Below are positions 1-10,721 of a stretch of 59,234 bases of DNA, piece after piece. The stretch covers positions 1-59,234 of the forward strand of contig CAMVJQ010000008.1 of NCBI GenBank assembly GCA_947167845.1, given 5' to 3'. The notes beneath the pieces were generated by a model, which ran no database searches, was not told where the DNA came from, and was given only the letters and a program-made list of their open reading frames with translations. The translations under genes were made by a program, and so were the position numbers. Position 1 is the stretch's first letter. Every line of letters begins with the position of its first letter. This stretch comes from an uncultured Prevotella sp. (lineage in GTDB: Bacteria; Bacteroidota; Bacteroidia; Bacteroidales; Bacteroidaceae).

Positions 1-2
1 AG

Positions 3-260
3 AAGGTGGCCGACTATATGAAGAAGAACCCGAGCGCGCGTTTCGAGGTGCAGGGCCATACCGACAATCAGGGCTCTGACGCTGTGAACGACCCGCTGTC
101 GCAGCGGCGTGCTGAGGCTGTGGTGAAGGCGCTTGAGGGTCTCGGCTGCGATCCCTTCAACATGCGTGCCGTTGGTAAAGGTTCACATGAGCCAGTGGCT
201 GACAATAAGACCGATGCTGGTCGCGCCAAGAACCGCCGCGTGGAGTTTATCAAGAAGTGA
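3..260 (+). CDS. OmpA-family C-terminal domain (5' end outside window)
   Basis: This is the C-terminal end of an OmpA-like peptidoglycan-binding domain, cut by the window start; the frame is open through position 3, so the GTG at 6 is not a real start. The visible residues include the family signature: a GHTDNQGS stretch, an LSQRRAEAV helix with the conserved Arg pair, a G-x-G-S-x-x-P-V-A-x-N loop and the terminal NRRVEF strand. Such domains bind the diaminopimelate of peptidoglycan in the periplasm and usually anchor an outer-membrane barrel or lipoprotein. What precedes the domain cannot be seen. A terminator hairpin follows 29 nt after the stop. Confidence 0.9.
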   Translation, partial: KVADYMKKNPSARFEVQGHTDNQGSDAVNDPLSQRRAEAVVKALEGLGCDPFNMRAVGKGSHEPVADNKTDAGRAKNRRVEFIKK

Positions 261-690
261 GCATTTTTCTGAGCCAGATACGGAGAAGCGGGTCAGACAC
301 AGTATATGTCTGGCCCGTTTTCGTAATCATATCGATTTCCAGCAGACGTTTTGCGGCTGACTGGACAGCACTCGCAGACTTCAGACTGTGCTTCTTGACA
401 AACGCTCCGGACGTGATGCCGTTAGCCTTGCCTTCATGAGCGATGGCATAGAGAAGTTGCTTCTGCTGGTCGGTGACAAAGGAGAGCAGTTCGCGGAGCC
501 GTTTCTCATTTTGGTTGATAAACGAACTCGTTACTTCGTCAATCAGCGCCTCCGTGCAGGTCTCACCTGCCTGGGTCTCTGCATAGGCATCGTGGAAGAT
601 GCGATGTACATAGAGGGTGACACCGTCCCAAAAGTGATACACCAGCGGAATGACGTCGGGGTCGATGGCCTTGTTGGCATGATTTTCCAT
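250..690 (-). CDS. C-terminal fragment of an AAA-type ATPase (truncated)
   Basis: The roughly 146-residue product matches only the C-terminal half of the Bacteroidota AAA ATPases of about 380 residues. It has the helical lid (from about AIDPDVIPLVYHFWDG) and the winged-helix tail (LLYAIAHEGKANGITSGAF, then SASAVQSAAKRLLE, then a DPLLRIWL end). No Walker A or B motif is present, so it cannot hydrolyse ATP. The ATG at 690 is preferred over the longer reading from 768 because a minus-strand TACCTTTG promoter box lies at 731-724, downstream of that longer start. The 3' end overlaps the OmpA-type gene tail to tail by 11 nt. It may be a decaying remnant or an expressed stand-alone winged-helix protein; the sequence alone does not decide. 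Confidence 0.6.
   Translation of the reverse strand: MENHANKAIDPDVIPLVYHFWDGVTLYVHRIFHDAYAETQAGETCTEALIDEVTSSFINQNEKRLRELLSFVTDQQKQLLYAIAHEGKANGITSGAFVKKHSLKSASAVQSAAKRLLEIDMITKTGQTYTVSDPLLRIWLRKMLTS
289..321 (+). terminator. Rho-independent terminator of the OmpA-type gene
   Basis: Arms CGGGTCAGACA (289-299) and TGTCTGGCCCG (307-317) form an 11-bp stem with one G-U pair, followed by TTTT. The hairpin lies inside the coding sequence of the gene on the opposite strand. Confidence 0.8.
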
Positions 691-723
691 TGCCTTCTGT
701 ATGATCTTGCCGTTATTTCGTGG

Positions 724-731
724 CAAAGGTA
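724..731 (-). promoter_or_regulatory. -7 box of the truncated ATPase gene
   Basis: The minus strand reads TACCTTTG, matching the Bacteroidota -7 consensus TAnnTTTG, 33 nt upstream of the ATG at 690. Confidence 0.6.
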
Positions 732-849
732 CGTAAATTATTCCAATTATGCAAATAAAATAATGCAAAAAGAATAATTGCCAAAAAGTATATGCGCAAA
801 AGACTAAAAAACCCCCAAATGGGGTATTGTGTATATAGAAAGAATATCG

Positions 850-857
850 TATCTTTG
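850..857 (+). promoter_or_regulatory. -7 box of the lipoprotein gene at 896
   Basis: TATCTTTG, with TTG at 827-829 as the -33 element and a 20-nt spacer. Confidence 0.75.
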
Positions 858-895
858 TGCCCGAAGAGTGTTATTAATCCCTAAAATCAATCATA

Positions 896-1825
896 ATGAA
901 GAAAATCTATTTGGCACTGATGTGCGTCGCTGCCCTGACCATGACTGCCTGCGGCGGCGGAAAAAGTGGAGGCTCGGCCTCAAGTGGTGAATCAGGTGGC
1001 AGCACCAGCGGGCTGAAGGACGGCCAGTGGCCCGCATCCGTCTATGACAAGTACGGCATCCCGGAGATCGAGACGAAGGGCAAGATCGTCTATACCGAAC
1101 TTTCGGGTGATGACAAGTCTTATCAGTATCGTGTCGACTACAAAGGTGTGACGAAGGAGGAACTGCAGGCCTGGGTGAAGACGCTCGAGGAGAAGGGCTT
1201 CCGCATCCCTAAGTATAGTAAGGAGCGCTTCGACGCAGGGCGCTCAGACCTGGATGCCGTCGTCTATCAGCCTGAGCAGGGCATGGACATAGGGCTGAGA
1301 ATCGCCTACGACTTCGAGCATGAGATGGACTTCGAGTACTATGCCGACGAGCCCAATCCCGCCTTTGAGATTACGGAGCGCGACGAGCGGTATTTTATCG
1401 TCTACAACTTCGCCGTGTCACTCTTCCAGATCAAGAATGCGCCTGAATATGACGGTGCCTTCGAGGCGCTCGGCATCAAGGCTGAGGACTTGAAGGGCAT
1501 TCCCAATGTAAGGGCGGTGAAGATGTCGAGCGGCTCTATGGGGGGAAGCATCGGCGTGGGATTCTATGGCGACCATCAGATTGCAGAGGGCGATATGGAC
1601 ATGATCCACGACAGGCTGGCTGACGTCTTCGCGGAAAAGGGCGTGAAGTGCTATCACACCTTCAGCGGCAAGGAGATGACGGCGGAGCAACTGAAGGCCG
1701 ACAAGGTGCGTGGTTACGTCGTGGAGAAGGACGGCAAGAAGTTCCAGATGATGGCAATGTCGGACGACCGTATCGGTGACTTCGGCGGCGGCATCGACTT
1801 CCGTTTCATGGTATCAAAGAAATAA
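896..1825 (+). CDS. Hypothetical lipoprotein
   Basis: The 309-residue product begins with a lipoprotein signal peptide (MKKIYLALMCVAALTMTACGGG); the predicted lipidated Cys is residue 19, followed by a Gly/Ser-rich linker to about residue 40. The mature part is acidic, without membrane segments, and has two apparent halves: about 45-150 (with DGQWPASVYDKYGIPEIE) and about 165-305. I do not recognise the family. It has its own promoter and a strong terminator downstream, so it is probably monocistronic. The export signal places it on a membrane, facing the periplasm or the surface; no Asp sits at +2 and the Gly-rich start resembles surface-export signals, but that is only suggestive. Confidence 0.85.
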   Translation: MKKIYLALMCVAALTMTACGGGKSGGSASSGESGGSTSGLKDGQWPASVYDKYGIPEIETKGKIVYTELSGDDKSYQYRVDYKGVTKEELQAWVKTLEEKGFRIPKYSKERFDAGRSDLDAVVYQPEQGMDIGLRIAYDFEHEMDFEYYADEPNPAFEITERDERYFIVYNFAVSLFQIKNAPEYDGAFEALGIKAEDLKGIPNVRAVKMSSGSMGGSIGVGFYGDHQIAEGDMDMIHDRLADVFAEKGVKCYHTFSGKEMTAEQLKADKVRGYVVEKDGKKFQMMAMSDDRIGDFGGGIDFRFMVSKK

Positions 1826-1880
1826 CCCCGCTAGTTATCTGTTAACCGAAGTCTGACTATTTAATTGTAAACGTGACTCG

Positions 1881-1913
1881 CCCTGACATCATCTCGATGT
1901 CGGGGCATTTTTT
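1881..1913 (+). terminator. Rho-independent terminator after the lipoprotein gene
   Basis: Arms CCCTGACATC (1881-1890) and GATGTCGGGG (1896-1905) with loop ATCTC form a stem with one G-U pair; a T-rich tract (ATTTTTT) follows. Confidence 0.85.
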
Positions 1914-1948
1914 CTGCTCAGATATTTTGTCGTTTGCAGGAATATTCG

Positions 1949-1956
1949 TAAATTTG
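1949..1956 (+). promoter_or_regulatory. -7 box of the GH3 gene
   Basis: TAAATTTG lies 23 nt before the ATG at 1980, with TTTTG at 1925-1929 upstream. Confidence 0.7.
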
Positions 1957-1979
1957 CGCACTATTAGCAATTATTCATT

Positions 1980-4325
<2,346 letters not shown>

Positions 4326-4326
4326 A

Positions 4327-4360
4327 AGGTGTGGCTCCAGACGGGAGCCACACCTTATTA
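4327..4360. terminator. Bidirectional terminator between GH3 and valS
   Basis: AAGGTGTGGCTCC and GGAGCCACACCTT form a 13-bp perfect stem with a 5-nt loop (AGACG with the flanking bases). It lies between two convergent genes with A/T-rich flanks on both sides. Confidence 0.85.
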
Positions 4361-4379
4361 TATATACAGGCGTTTCCTG

Positions 4380-7112
4380 TTACTTGTTCTTCAGGGCTGC
4401 GATAGATTCCTTCAGGGCAGCAATCTTCTCTTCCGAGTCGCTCTGCTTCTTGCGCTCTAGTGCAACGACAGCCTCTGGTGCATTGGCCACGAAGCGCTCA
4501 TTCGAGAGTTTCTTCATCACACCGGCCAGGAAGCCTTCGAGGTGCTGCAGTTGAGCCTCCATCTTCTCAATCTCTGCCTCTACGTCGATGAGAGATCCTA
4601 AGGGGACGGCATATTCGATAGTGCCAACCATAAAGGTGCTCGCAGTGGAGTCTTTCTCGCTGACTGACGTGATGCTTTCCAGATTGGCCATCTTCATCAC
4701 CGCCTTCCCATAATTGCCGGAAAGTTGGGAGTTGATGACTTGCAATGCCAGTTTCTCTTTTTGCGCAATATTCTTCTGGGCACGGACGGTACGTACACCA
4801 CTTACCACTTGTTTGACAGTATCCACATTGTTGAGCATGATCTTTTCATCCGCATTGGGAGCGTCAAGGTGCAGGCTCTCACGCATGATACTCTCGCCAG
4901 GCTGACGCTCATAGAGGGCCTGCCACAGTTCCTCGGTGATGAACGGCATGAAGGGGTGGAGCATCTTCAACAGTGTGTCGAAGAACCGCAGTGTGGCATC
5001 GTAGGTCACACGGTCGATGGGTTGCTGCTTGCCGTCCACATAGGCGGGCTTCACCATCTCGAGATACCAACTGGAGAACTCGTCCCAGAAGAGTTTGTAG
5101 ACCGTCATCAGAGCCTCCGAGATACGGTACTTCGAGAAGTGGTCGTTGAGTTCGGCATTAGCCTCCTTGAGTTTTGCGTCGAACCAGGCGACGGCCAATT
5201 GGCTGGCACCTTCCTGCGGGGCATCTTCACTGACAGTCCAGCCCTTCACGAGGCGGAAGGCATTCCATATTTTGTTGTTGAAGTTGCGGCCTTGCTCGCA
5301 GAGGGCCTCGTCGAACAGGATATCGTTGCCCGCAGGAGCGGAGAGCATCATACCCATACGCACGCCGTCGGCACCGAACTTCTCGATGAGTTCGATGGGG
5401 TCGGGCGAGTTGCCGAGGCTCTTCGACATCTTACGACCCAGTTTGTCGCGCACGATACCTGTGAAATAGACATTTCTGAAGGGCATGTCGCCGATGTACT
5501 CATAGCCGGCCATGATCATACGTGCCACCCAGAAGAAGATGATGTCAGGACCTGTCACGAGGTCGCTGGTGGGATAGTAGTACTTGATCTCCTCATTGCC
5601 TGGATTGTTGATGCCGTCGAAGAGGGAGATAGGCCAGAGCCAACTGGAGAACCAGGTGTCGAGGGCATCCTCGTCCTGACGCAGGTCGGCATCAGTCACC
5701 TTCGGGTTTTTCTGCTGAGCCAGGCGGAGGGCCTTCTCACGGGTTTCTGCCACGACGAAGGCTTCGGTGACCTCCCCTGTCCCCTCCTGTAGGAGGGGGA
5801 AGTAATAGGCAGGAATGCGGTGCCCCCACCAGAGTTGGCGCGAGATGCACCAGTCCTGGATGTTCTCCAGCCAGTTCTTATAGGTGTTCTTGTACTTGGC
5901 GGGATAGAACTTCAGTTCGTCGTTCATCACGGGCGGCAGGGCGATGTCGGCGAAGTGCTTCATCGAGAGGAACCACTGCATGGAGAGCCGCGGCTCGATG
6001 GCGGTGTCGGGGTTGCGCTCTGAGTAGCCCACCTTATTAGTATAGTCTTCAATCTTCTCCATCAGGCCAGCCTCCTGCAGGTCTTTGGCTATCTGCTTGC
6101 GGCAGTCCATACGGTCCATGCCGACGTAGATGGGCGACTGCTCGGAGATGGTGCCGTCGGCATTGAAGATGTCGATGGTCTCCAGATTGTGGGTTTTGCC
6201 CAGCATATAGTCGTTGGTGTCGTGGGCAGGTGTCACCTTCAGACAGCCCGTACCAAACTCGATATCCACATAGCGGTCCTCGATGACGGGGATGACGCGG
6301 TTCACCAGAGGCACGATGACCTTGCGGCCCTTCAGCCACTGGTTCTTCGGATCCTTGGGATTGATACACATAGCGGTATCGCCCATGATGGTCTCAGGAC
6401 GAGTAGTAGCCACCACAGCGTAATAGCCCTTGGCATCCTTGTGGATGATATTGCCTTCAGCCTTCAAGGCTTCCTCATTCTCGAGCGTGGTCAAACCGTC
6501 TACATAATACTTCAGATGGAACAGGTGGCTCTGCTCCTCCCTGTAGATCACCTCCTCGGTAGAGAGGGCGGTCAGGGCCTTGGGGTCCCAGTTCACCATG
6601 CGGAGCCCGCGATAGATGAGTCCCTTGTTATAGAGGTCGACGAAGACCTTGATGACGCTCTCTGAGCGCTTCTCGTCCATCGTGAAGGCAGTGCGGTCCC
6701 AGTCGCAACTGGCACCCAGACGGCGAAGTTGCTTCAGAATGATGCCGCCATGCTCGTGCGTCCAGTCCCAGGCATGCTTCAGGAACTGCTCACGGGTGAG
6801 GTCGTGCTTCTTGATACCCTGCTCGGCAAGTTTCTTCACCACTTTGGCCTCAGTGGCGATGGAAGCGTGGTCGGTACCCGGCACCCAGAGCGCATTCTTA
6901 CCCTCCATACGGGCACGACGCACCAGGATGTCCTGAATCGTGTTGTTCAGCATGTGTCCCATGTGGAGCACACCCGTCACATTGGGCGGCGGAATCACAA
7001 TCGTATAGGGTTGACGCCCGTCGGGCTTACTTGAGAAAAGTTTATTGTCAAGCCAGTACTGATACCACTTGGCTTCGACCTCTTTTGGGTCGTATTTGCT
7101 TGCTAATTCCAT
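4380..7112 (-). CDS. valS: Valine--tRNA ligase
   Basis: This class I synthetase charges tRNA-Val with valine in the cytoplasm. The 910-residue product has the HIGH motif as HMGH at residues 50-53, the KMSKS motif ([10 protein letters not shown]) near residue 560, the editing (CP1) domain between them with [12 protein letters not shown], the anticodon-binding domain, and the C-terminal coiled coil typical of ValRS (about 845-910). Length and motif order match the family. One oddity: residues about 435-445 ([12 protein letters not shown]), encoded around 5771-5808, are a palindromic DNA element read in frame, in a connective stretch that is shorter in other ValRS proteins as I remember them. 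A minus-strand promoter box precedes the ATG. Confidence 0.97.
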   Translation of the reverse strand: MELASKYDPKEVEAKWYQYWLDNKLFSSKPDGRQPYTIVIPPPNVTGVLHMGHMLNNTIQDILVRRARMEGKNALWVPGTDHASIATEAKVVKKLAEQGIKKHDLTREQFLKHAWDWTHEHGGIILKQLRRLGASCDWDRTAFTMDEKRSESVIKVFVDLYNKGLIYRGLRMVNWDPKALTALSTEEVIYREEQSHLFHLKYYVDGLTTLENEEALKAEGNIIHKDAKGYYAVVATTRPETIMGDTAMCINPKDPKNQWLKGRKVIVPLVNRVIPVIEDRYVDIEFGTGCLKVTPAHDTNDYMLGKTHNLETIDIFNADGTISEQSPIYVGMDRMDCRKQIAKDLQEAGLMEKIEDYTNKVGYSERNPDTAIEPRLSMQWFLSMKHFADIALPPVMNDELKFYPAKYKNTYKNWLENIQDWCISRQLWWGHRIPAYYFPLLQEGTGEVTEAFVVAETREKALRLAQQKNPKVTDADLRQDEDALDTWFSSWLWPISLFDGINNPGNEEIKYYYPTSDLVTGPDIIFFWVARMIMAGYEYIGDMPFRNVYFTGIVRDKLGRKMSKSLGNSPDPIELIEKFGADGVRMGMMLSAPAGNDILFDEALCEQGRNFNNKIWNAFRLVKGWTVSEDAPQEGASQLAVAWFDAKLKEANAELNDHFSKYRISEALMTVYKLFWDEFSSWYLEMVKPAYVDGKQQPIDRVTYDATLRFFDTLLKMLHPFMPFITEELWQALYERQPGESIMRESLHLDAPNADEKIMLNNVDTVKQVVSGVRTVRAQKNIAQKEKLALQVINSQLSGNYGKAVMKMANLESITSVSEKDSTASTFMVGTIEYAVPLGSLIDVEAEIEKMEAQLQHLEGFLAGVMKKLSNERFVANAPEAVVALERKKQSDSEEKIAALKESIAALKNK
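5771..5808. repeat. Palindromic REP-like element inside valS
   Basis: CCCCTCCT (5781-5788) and AGGAGGGG (5791-5798) are perfect inverted arms, preceded by a partial copy ACCTCCCC on the left. The element is read in frame through valS. The arrangement resembles short CCCCTCC/GGAGGGG repeats that I recall being dispersed in Bacteroidota genomes; this has not been searched. Confidence 0.6.
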
Positions 7113-7144
7113 ATATATTTTACGATAATCTCTAAAAATCGCTG

Positions 7145-7152
7145 CAAAATTA
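7145..7152 (-). promoter_or_regulatory. -7 box of valS
   Basis: The minus strand reads TAATTTTG, 33 nt upstream of the valS ATG at 7112. Confidence 0.65.
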
Positions 7153-7163
7153 TAAAATAATTG

Positions 7164-7190
7164 TGAATTATGAATTATGAATTATGAATT
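7164..7190. repeat. Tandem TGAATTA repeats between valS and mazG
   Basis: Almost four head-to-tail copies of the 7-mer TGAATTA fill the upstream part of the mazG promoter, between the divergent valS and mazG promoters. Confidence 0.7.
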
Positions 7191-7196
7191 ATTTTG

Positions 7197-7204
7197 TATC
7201 TTTG
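7197..7204 (+). promoter_or_regulatory. -7 box of mazG
   Basis: TATCTTTG. It lies downstream of the longest possible start at 7194, which supports the ATG at 7224. Confidence 0.75.
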
Positions 7205-7223
7205 CCCCAATATTTTAAGGTTT

Positions 7224-8093
7224 ATGCATACAAAAGAAGAAAAAATGCAGGCTTTCGGCCGCTTTCTCGATGTGCTTGACGCACTTAGGGTCAATTGTCC
7301 TTGGGACAAGAAACAGACTAACGAGAGCCTCCGACCCAATACCATCGAGGAGACTTATGAACTCTGCGATGCCCTGATCAAGAACGATGCCCATGAGATA
7401 TGCAAGGAACTGGGCGACGTGCTGCTGCACATCTGTTTCTATGCGAAAATTGGAGAGGAGAAACAGCAGTTTGATATGGCGGATGTCTGCAATGCGCTGA
7501 CCCGTAAGATGATTACCCGCCATCCTCACGTCTATCATCCCTCGCAGATTGATGCGGAGAATCCCAGACCGTTGCCTTATGTGCCAGAAGAGGCTGCCGA
7601 CCAGGAGCAGACAAAAGTGAACAGTGTCACCCAGGTGCTCGAGAACTGGGAGCAGATCAAACTTAAGGAGAAAGACGGCAACAAGTCTGTCCTCTCCGGC
7701 GTGCCCGCTGCCCTGCCCAGTATCATCAAGGCCTATCGCATCCAGGACAAGGCCCGCAATGTGGGTTTCGACTGGGAGGACAAGCAGGATGTCTGGGCGA
7801 AAGTGCGCGAGGAACTTGGTGAACTGGAAGACGAACTGCGTAAGGAGGACAAGGAGAACTCTACCAAGGAGTTGGGTGACTTCCTGTTTGCCGTGATCAA
7901 TGCAGCCCGTCTCTATAAACTCAATCCGGACAATGCCCTGGAGATGACGAACCGCAAGTTTATCAACCGCTTCAACTATATTGAGGCCCACAGCATCAAG
8001 ATCGGCAAGCCCCTTAAGGACATGACGCTGGCTGAGATGGATGCTTTATGGAATGAGGCAAAACAACAAGAGAATAAAGACTGTAAGTTATGA
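7224..8093 (+). CDS. mazG: Nucleoside triphosphate pyrophosphohydrolase MazG
   Basis: MazG hydrolyses nucleoside triphosphates to monophosphates and pyrophosphate, cleaning aberrant dNTPs and, in Escherichia coli, affecting ppGpp. Two MazG domains are visible: the N-terminal one with CPWDKKQT, the EETYE metal-binding motif and ELGDVLLH, and the C-terminal one with EELGELEDEL and ELGDFLFAVIN. The double-domain layout and length of about 289 residues match the family. The ATG at 7224 was chosen because the promoter box ends at 7204. Its stop overlaps the next ATG by 4 nt, so it heads an operon with the lipoprotein and RNase Z genes. Confidence 0.95.
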   Translation: MHTKEEKMQAFGRFLDVLDALRVNCPWDKKQTNESLRPNTIEETYELCDALIKNDAHEICKELGDVLLHICFYAKIGEEKQQFDMADVCNALTRKMITRHPHVYHPSQIDAENPRPLPYVPEEAADQEQTKVNSVTQVLENWEQIKLKEKDGNKSVLSGVPAALPSIIKAYRIQDKARNVGFDWEDKQDVWAKVREELGELEDELRKEDKENSTKELGDFLFAVINAARLYKLNPDNALEMTNRKFINRFNYIEAHSIKIGKPLKDMTLAEMDALWNEAKQQENKDCKL

Positions 8094-8779
8094 GAAAGAC
8101 AACATTATTTGGAATGATGGCTACTGTCGTGATAACGATGAGCAGTTGTGGAGGATCTGGTAATCAGCAGGCTCAGGCCGCTGCAGAGACTGATTCTACG
8201 GAGATACAGATTCCTCACGATCAGACACTTTATGGTATTTGTGGTAATGGTACTGCGATGAACACCCTCCAGTTGCTGCGAGACAATGGCGACACGCTCA
8301 ACCTGAGCATTACCCGTGCCCTTGAGGCAGGGCAGGTGTTCGGCGGTCTGCAAGTGGGCGACCGCATGGCCGTGATGGCCAATGATGACAAGACGGAGGC
8401 CCTCATTGTTATCAACCAGAACTCCCTGCTTGGCGACTGGGTGATGCCGAATCCCATCGACGGCAGTTCGGAGGTGGGCATCCGCATCAAGGAAGGTGGT
8501 ATCGCAGAGAGTATCGACCAGAGTAGTATTATCTACAAGACGTGGAAGATTTACAATGGAAAACTTGAAATTCTCTCGCAGCGCGATGGCGGAGGCGATG
8601 AAGAGGAGTTGAACCTCTATGAGATTGTCAAGTTGGGCGCTGATTCCTTAGTCTATAAGACCGTTAATAAGCCGAGGGAGGAGATGGAGACCTTCGAGTA
8701 CAGCCGCTGGAAGGAGCCTGAGCAGATGGATCTCCACGGACTGCAGTTGGAGAATGCTGAGGATGAGTTCCGTCTCTGA
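8090..8779 (+). CDS. Lipocalin-like lipoprotein
   Basis: The 229-residue product begins with a lipoprotein signal (MRKTTLFGMMATVVITMSSCGG; predicted lipidated Cys at residue 20). The mature part ends in a region that looks like the lipocalin-like fold common in Bacteroidota: a GDWVMPNPIDGSSEVG strand pair near residue 105, then WKIYNGKLEIL and DSLVYKTVN strands. Such proteins are presumed ligand-binding or structural envelope lipoproteins; no ligand can be inferred. It overlaps mazG by 4 nt (ATGA) and rnz starts inside its last codons, so the three are translationally coupled although their functions look unrelated. Confidence 0.8.
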   Translation: MRKTTLFGMMATVVITMSSCGGSGNQQAQAAAETDSTEIQIPHDQTLYGICGNGTAMNTLQLLRDNGDTLNLSITRALEAGQVFGGLQVGDRMAVMANDDKTEALIVINQNSLLGDWVMPNPIDGSSEVGIRIKEGGIAESIDQSSIIYKTWKIYNGKLEILSQRDGGGDEEELNLYEIVKLGADSLVYKTVNKPREEMETFEYSRWKEPEQMDLHGLQLENAEDEFRL

Positions 8780-9710
8780 TAAGATTGCCGACGTCTTGGA
8801 ACCATTCAGAGTCTATATTCTGGGGTGTGGAAGTGCTCTTCCCACTCTTCGCCATAACGCCTCGTCGCAGATTGTCGAGGTGCGTGAGAAGGTGTTTATG
8901 CTCGACTGCGCTGAAGGCACTCAGATGCAGTTGCGCCGTTCAAGGGTGCGCTTCAACAAGTTGAGCCATGTTTTTATTACCCATCTGCATGGCGATCATT
9001 GTTTCGGACTGATAGGCATGATCTCTACCTTTGGACTGCTTGGGCGCACTGCCACGCTTCACGTGCATGCTCCTGAGGCTTTGGGGCCGATTTTGAAGGG
9101 GCAGATAGCCTTCTTTACGCACGACCTGGGTTTCGAGGTAGAGTTCCATCCTGTGGATACCACGCAGCCATCGGTAGCCTATGAAGATCGCAGTGTCATC
9201 GTTGAGACAATCCCTCTGCAGCATCGTATGCCCACCTGTGGCTATCTGATTCGTGAGAAGGCCGGTCTTCCTCATATCCGTCGGGAGATGATAGACTTCT
9301 ATCAGATTCCAATCAGCCAGATCAATAATATCAAGAACGGGAGCGACTGGACGACGCCTGAGGGCGAGGTTATACCCTATAGCCGTCTGGTGAAGCCTGC
9401 TGATCCCGTTCGCAGTTATGCCTACTGCAGTGATACCCGTTATATCCCTACGCTCTACAGGCAGTTGACGGGCGTCAGCACACTCTATCATGAGAGCACT
9501 TATGGCGAGGACCATTTGCAGAATGCTGAGAAGTATTGTCACTCTACGGCTCGCCAGGCAGCGATGGTGGCTCGCGATGCCGGGGTGGGGAAGTTGTTGC
9601 TGGGGCATTACAGTTCCCGCTATGAAGATGAAAACGTGTTGCTGAAAGAGGCGCAGGAAGTGTTCAAAAACACCTTTCTGACTAACGAAATGGACGTAAT
9701 TGATGTCTGA
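8754..9710 (+). CDS. rnz: Ribonuclease Z
   Basis: RNase Z is a zinc-dependent endonuclease of the metallo-beta-lactamase fold that trims the 3' end of tRNA precursors. The HLHGDH metal-binding motif is at residues 77-82, preceded by the ILGCGSALPT strand and the DCAEGTQ motif typical of RNase Z. Further His residues lie in LQHRMPTCGY, in LYHESTY and in LLGHYSSRY near the C-terminus. Length (318) matches the family. The ATG at 8754 overlaps the preceding gene by 26 nt; an ATG at 8763 (MSSVSDK) is equally possible. Transfer RNAs in this window do not encode CCA, which fits a need for RNase Z processing. Confidence 0.95.
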   Translation: MLRMSSVSDKIADVLEPFRVYILGCGSALPTLRHNASSQIVEVREKVFMLDCAEGTQMQLRRSRVRFNKLSHVFITHLHGDHCFGLIGMISTFGLLGRTATLHVHAPEALGPILKGQIAFFTHDLGFEVEFHPVDTTQPSVAYEDRSVIVETIPLQHRMPTCGYLIREKAGLPHIRREMIDFYQIPISQINNIKNGSDWTTPEGEVIPYSRLVKPADPVRSYAYCSDTRYIPTLYRQLTGVSTLYHESTYGEDHLQNAEKYCHSTARQAAMVARDAGVGKLLLGHYSSRYEDENVLLKEAQEVFKNTFLTNEMDVIDV

Positions 9711-9767
9711 TTTGCTCCAAATAGCCATTTTTTTGCAGAAAAATTTGGAAGTTTGGAATAAAATTAC

Positions 9768-9775
9768 TACTTTTG
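9768..9775 (+). promoter_or_regulatory. -7 box upstream of the small secreted protein gene
   Basis: TACTTTTG with TTTG at 9744-9747 and a 20-nt spacer. A TTG reading start at 9773 falls inside this box and was rejected. Confidence 0.75.
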
Positions 9776-9787
9776 CACAAAATAAAT

Positions 9788-10114
9788 ATGTCGCGTATGA
9801 TAAGACGTTTACTTCTGACTTCATTTGCCATAGCGCTTTTTGCGACGGTTCCCGCTTATGCCGGAGCCACTGAGAGTATGGCTGTAGAGGAGATGGCTTA
9901 TCAGATGGAGCAGGAAGTAACCATCTCTTATAGTGAAGGTGTGCTCTATGTGTCGGGGGCTGAGGGCCAGACGCTCGAAGTTGTATCACTGACAGGCAAG
10001 AAGGTGATGCAGCAGAAGATCGACAGTCCTGCACAAAAGATAGAGTTGAATATTCCGAAGGGATGCTATATCGTTAAGGTTGGTAATGTCGTGAGAAAGA
10101 TTTCCGTAAAGTAG
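9788..10114 (+). CDS. Small secreted protein with a sorting-domain-like C-terminus
   Basis: This product of about 108 residues has a signal peptide (MIRRLLLTSFAIALFATVPAYAG) and a small beta domain. The C-terminal part (EVVSLTGKKV, then IPKGCYIVKVGNVVRKISVK) has the pattern of the C-terminal beta-sandwich tails seen on Bacteroidota secreted proteins (type IX-sorting-like: a short strand, KGxYIVKV, then KI.VK). Here nearly the whole mature protein is that tail, so it is not a cargo enzyme. Function unknown. Start codon ambiguous: ATG 9788 or ATG 9797. The ECF sigma gene follows after 34 nt without a clear promoter of its own, so they may be co-transcribed. Confidence 0.65.
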   Translation: MSRMIRRLLLTSFAIALFATVPAYAGATESMAVEEMAYQMEQEVTISYSEGVLYVSGAEGQTLEVVSLTGKKVMQQKIDSPAQKIELNIPKGCYIVKVGNVVRKISVK

Positions 10115-10148
10115 ACTCTTAACTCTTAATTCTTAACTCTTTACTATT

Positions 10149-10691
10149 ATGTATAGCGACGAGGAGTTGGCAGTCCTTTTACAGAACCCTACTACTCAGC
10201 GTAAGGCTTTTGAGTCGATGGTAGGCCAGTACAGCGAGCGCCTGTATTGGATGGTCCGTAAGATGGTGCTTGACCACGACGACGCTAACGATGTGTTGCA
10301 GAACACCTTTCTCAAGGCATGGAATGGCCTTTCATCCTTTCATGGCAATGCCAAACTCAGCACTTGGCTCTTCCGCATTGCTGTCAATGAGAGTGTCGAC
10401 TTCCTTCGCCGTCAGAAATCCCATGCCACACTAAGTGCCGATGACGACAGTGGTATTGCTAACACGCTGATGGCAGACGCCTGGTTCGACGGAGATGAAA
10501 CGCAGGCCCTGCTTCAGCAGGCCATCGCTAGCCTGCCTGATGTGCAGCGCACCGTCTTCCAACTGCGATACTTCGATGATATGAAGTACAGTGAGATCAG
10601 CCAGATCCTCAACACTTCAGAAGGCAGCCTGAAAGCCTCCTACCACATAGCGGTCAAGAAGATTTCTGATTTTTTTCATTCCCATGATTAA
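10149..10691 (+). CDS. ECF-type RNA polymerase sigma factor
   Basis: The 180-residue protein has sigma region 2 (from about residue 25; DANDVLQNTFLKAWNGL contains the 2.2 core-binding helix, and STWLFRIAVNESVDFLRR the 2.3-2.4 helix) and sigma region 4 (LPDVQRTVFQLRYFDDMKYSEISQIL helix-turn-helix near 130-160). There is no region 3, as expected for ECF (group 4) sigma factors, which switch transcription in response to envelope signals. The next gene encodes a single-pass membrane protein and the one after it a periplasmic helical protein, an order that suggests sigma, anti-sigma and sensor. Confidence 0.93.
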   Translation: MYSDEELAVLLQNPTTQRKAFESMVGQYSERLYWMVRKMVLDHDDANDVLQNTFLKAWNGLSSFHGNAKLSTWLFRIAVNESVDFLRRQKSHATLSADDDSGIANTLMADAWFDGDETQALLQQAIASLPDVQRTVFQLRYFDDMKYSEISQILNTSEGSLKASYHIAVKKISDFFHSHD

Positions 10692-10721
10692 ACCTTTTCC
10701 TATTACCATCGTCAAAAAAGT

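Noticed and set aside
7164..7190. Iterons of a replication origin
   Set aside because: Only about four 7-mers, AT-rich, next to ordinary promoters and with no replication gene nearby.
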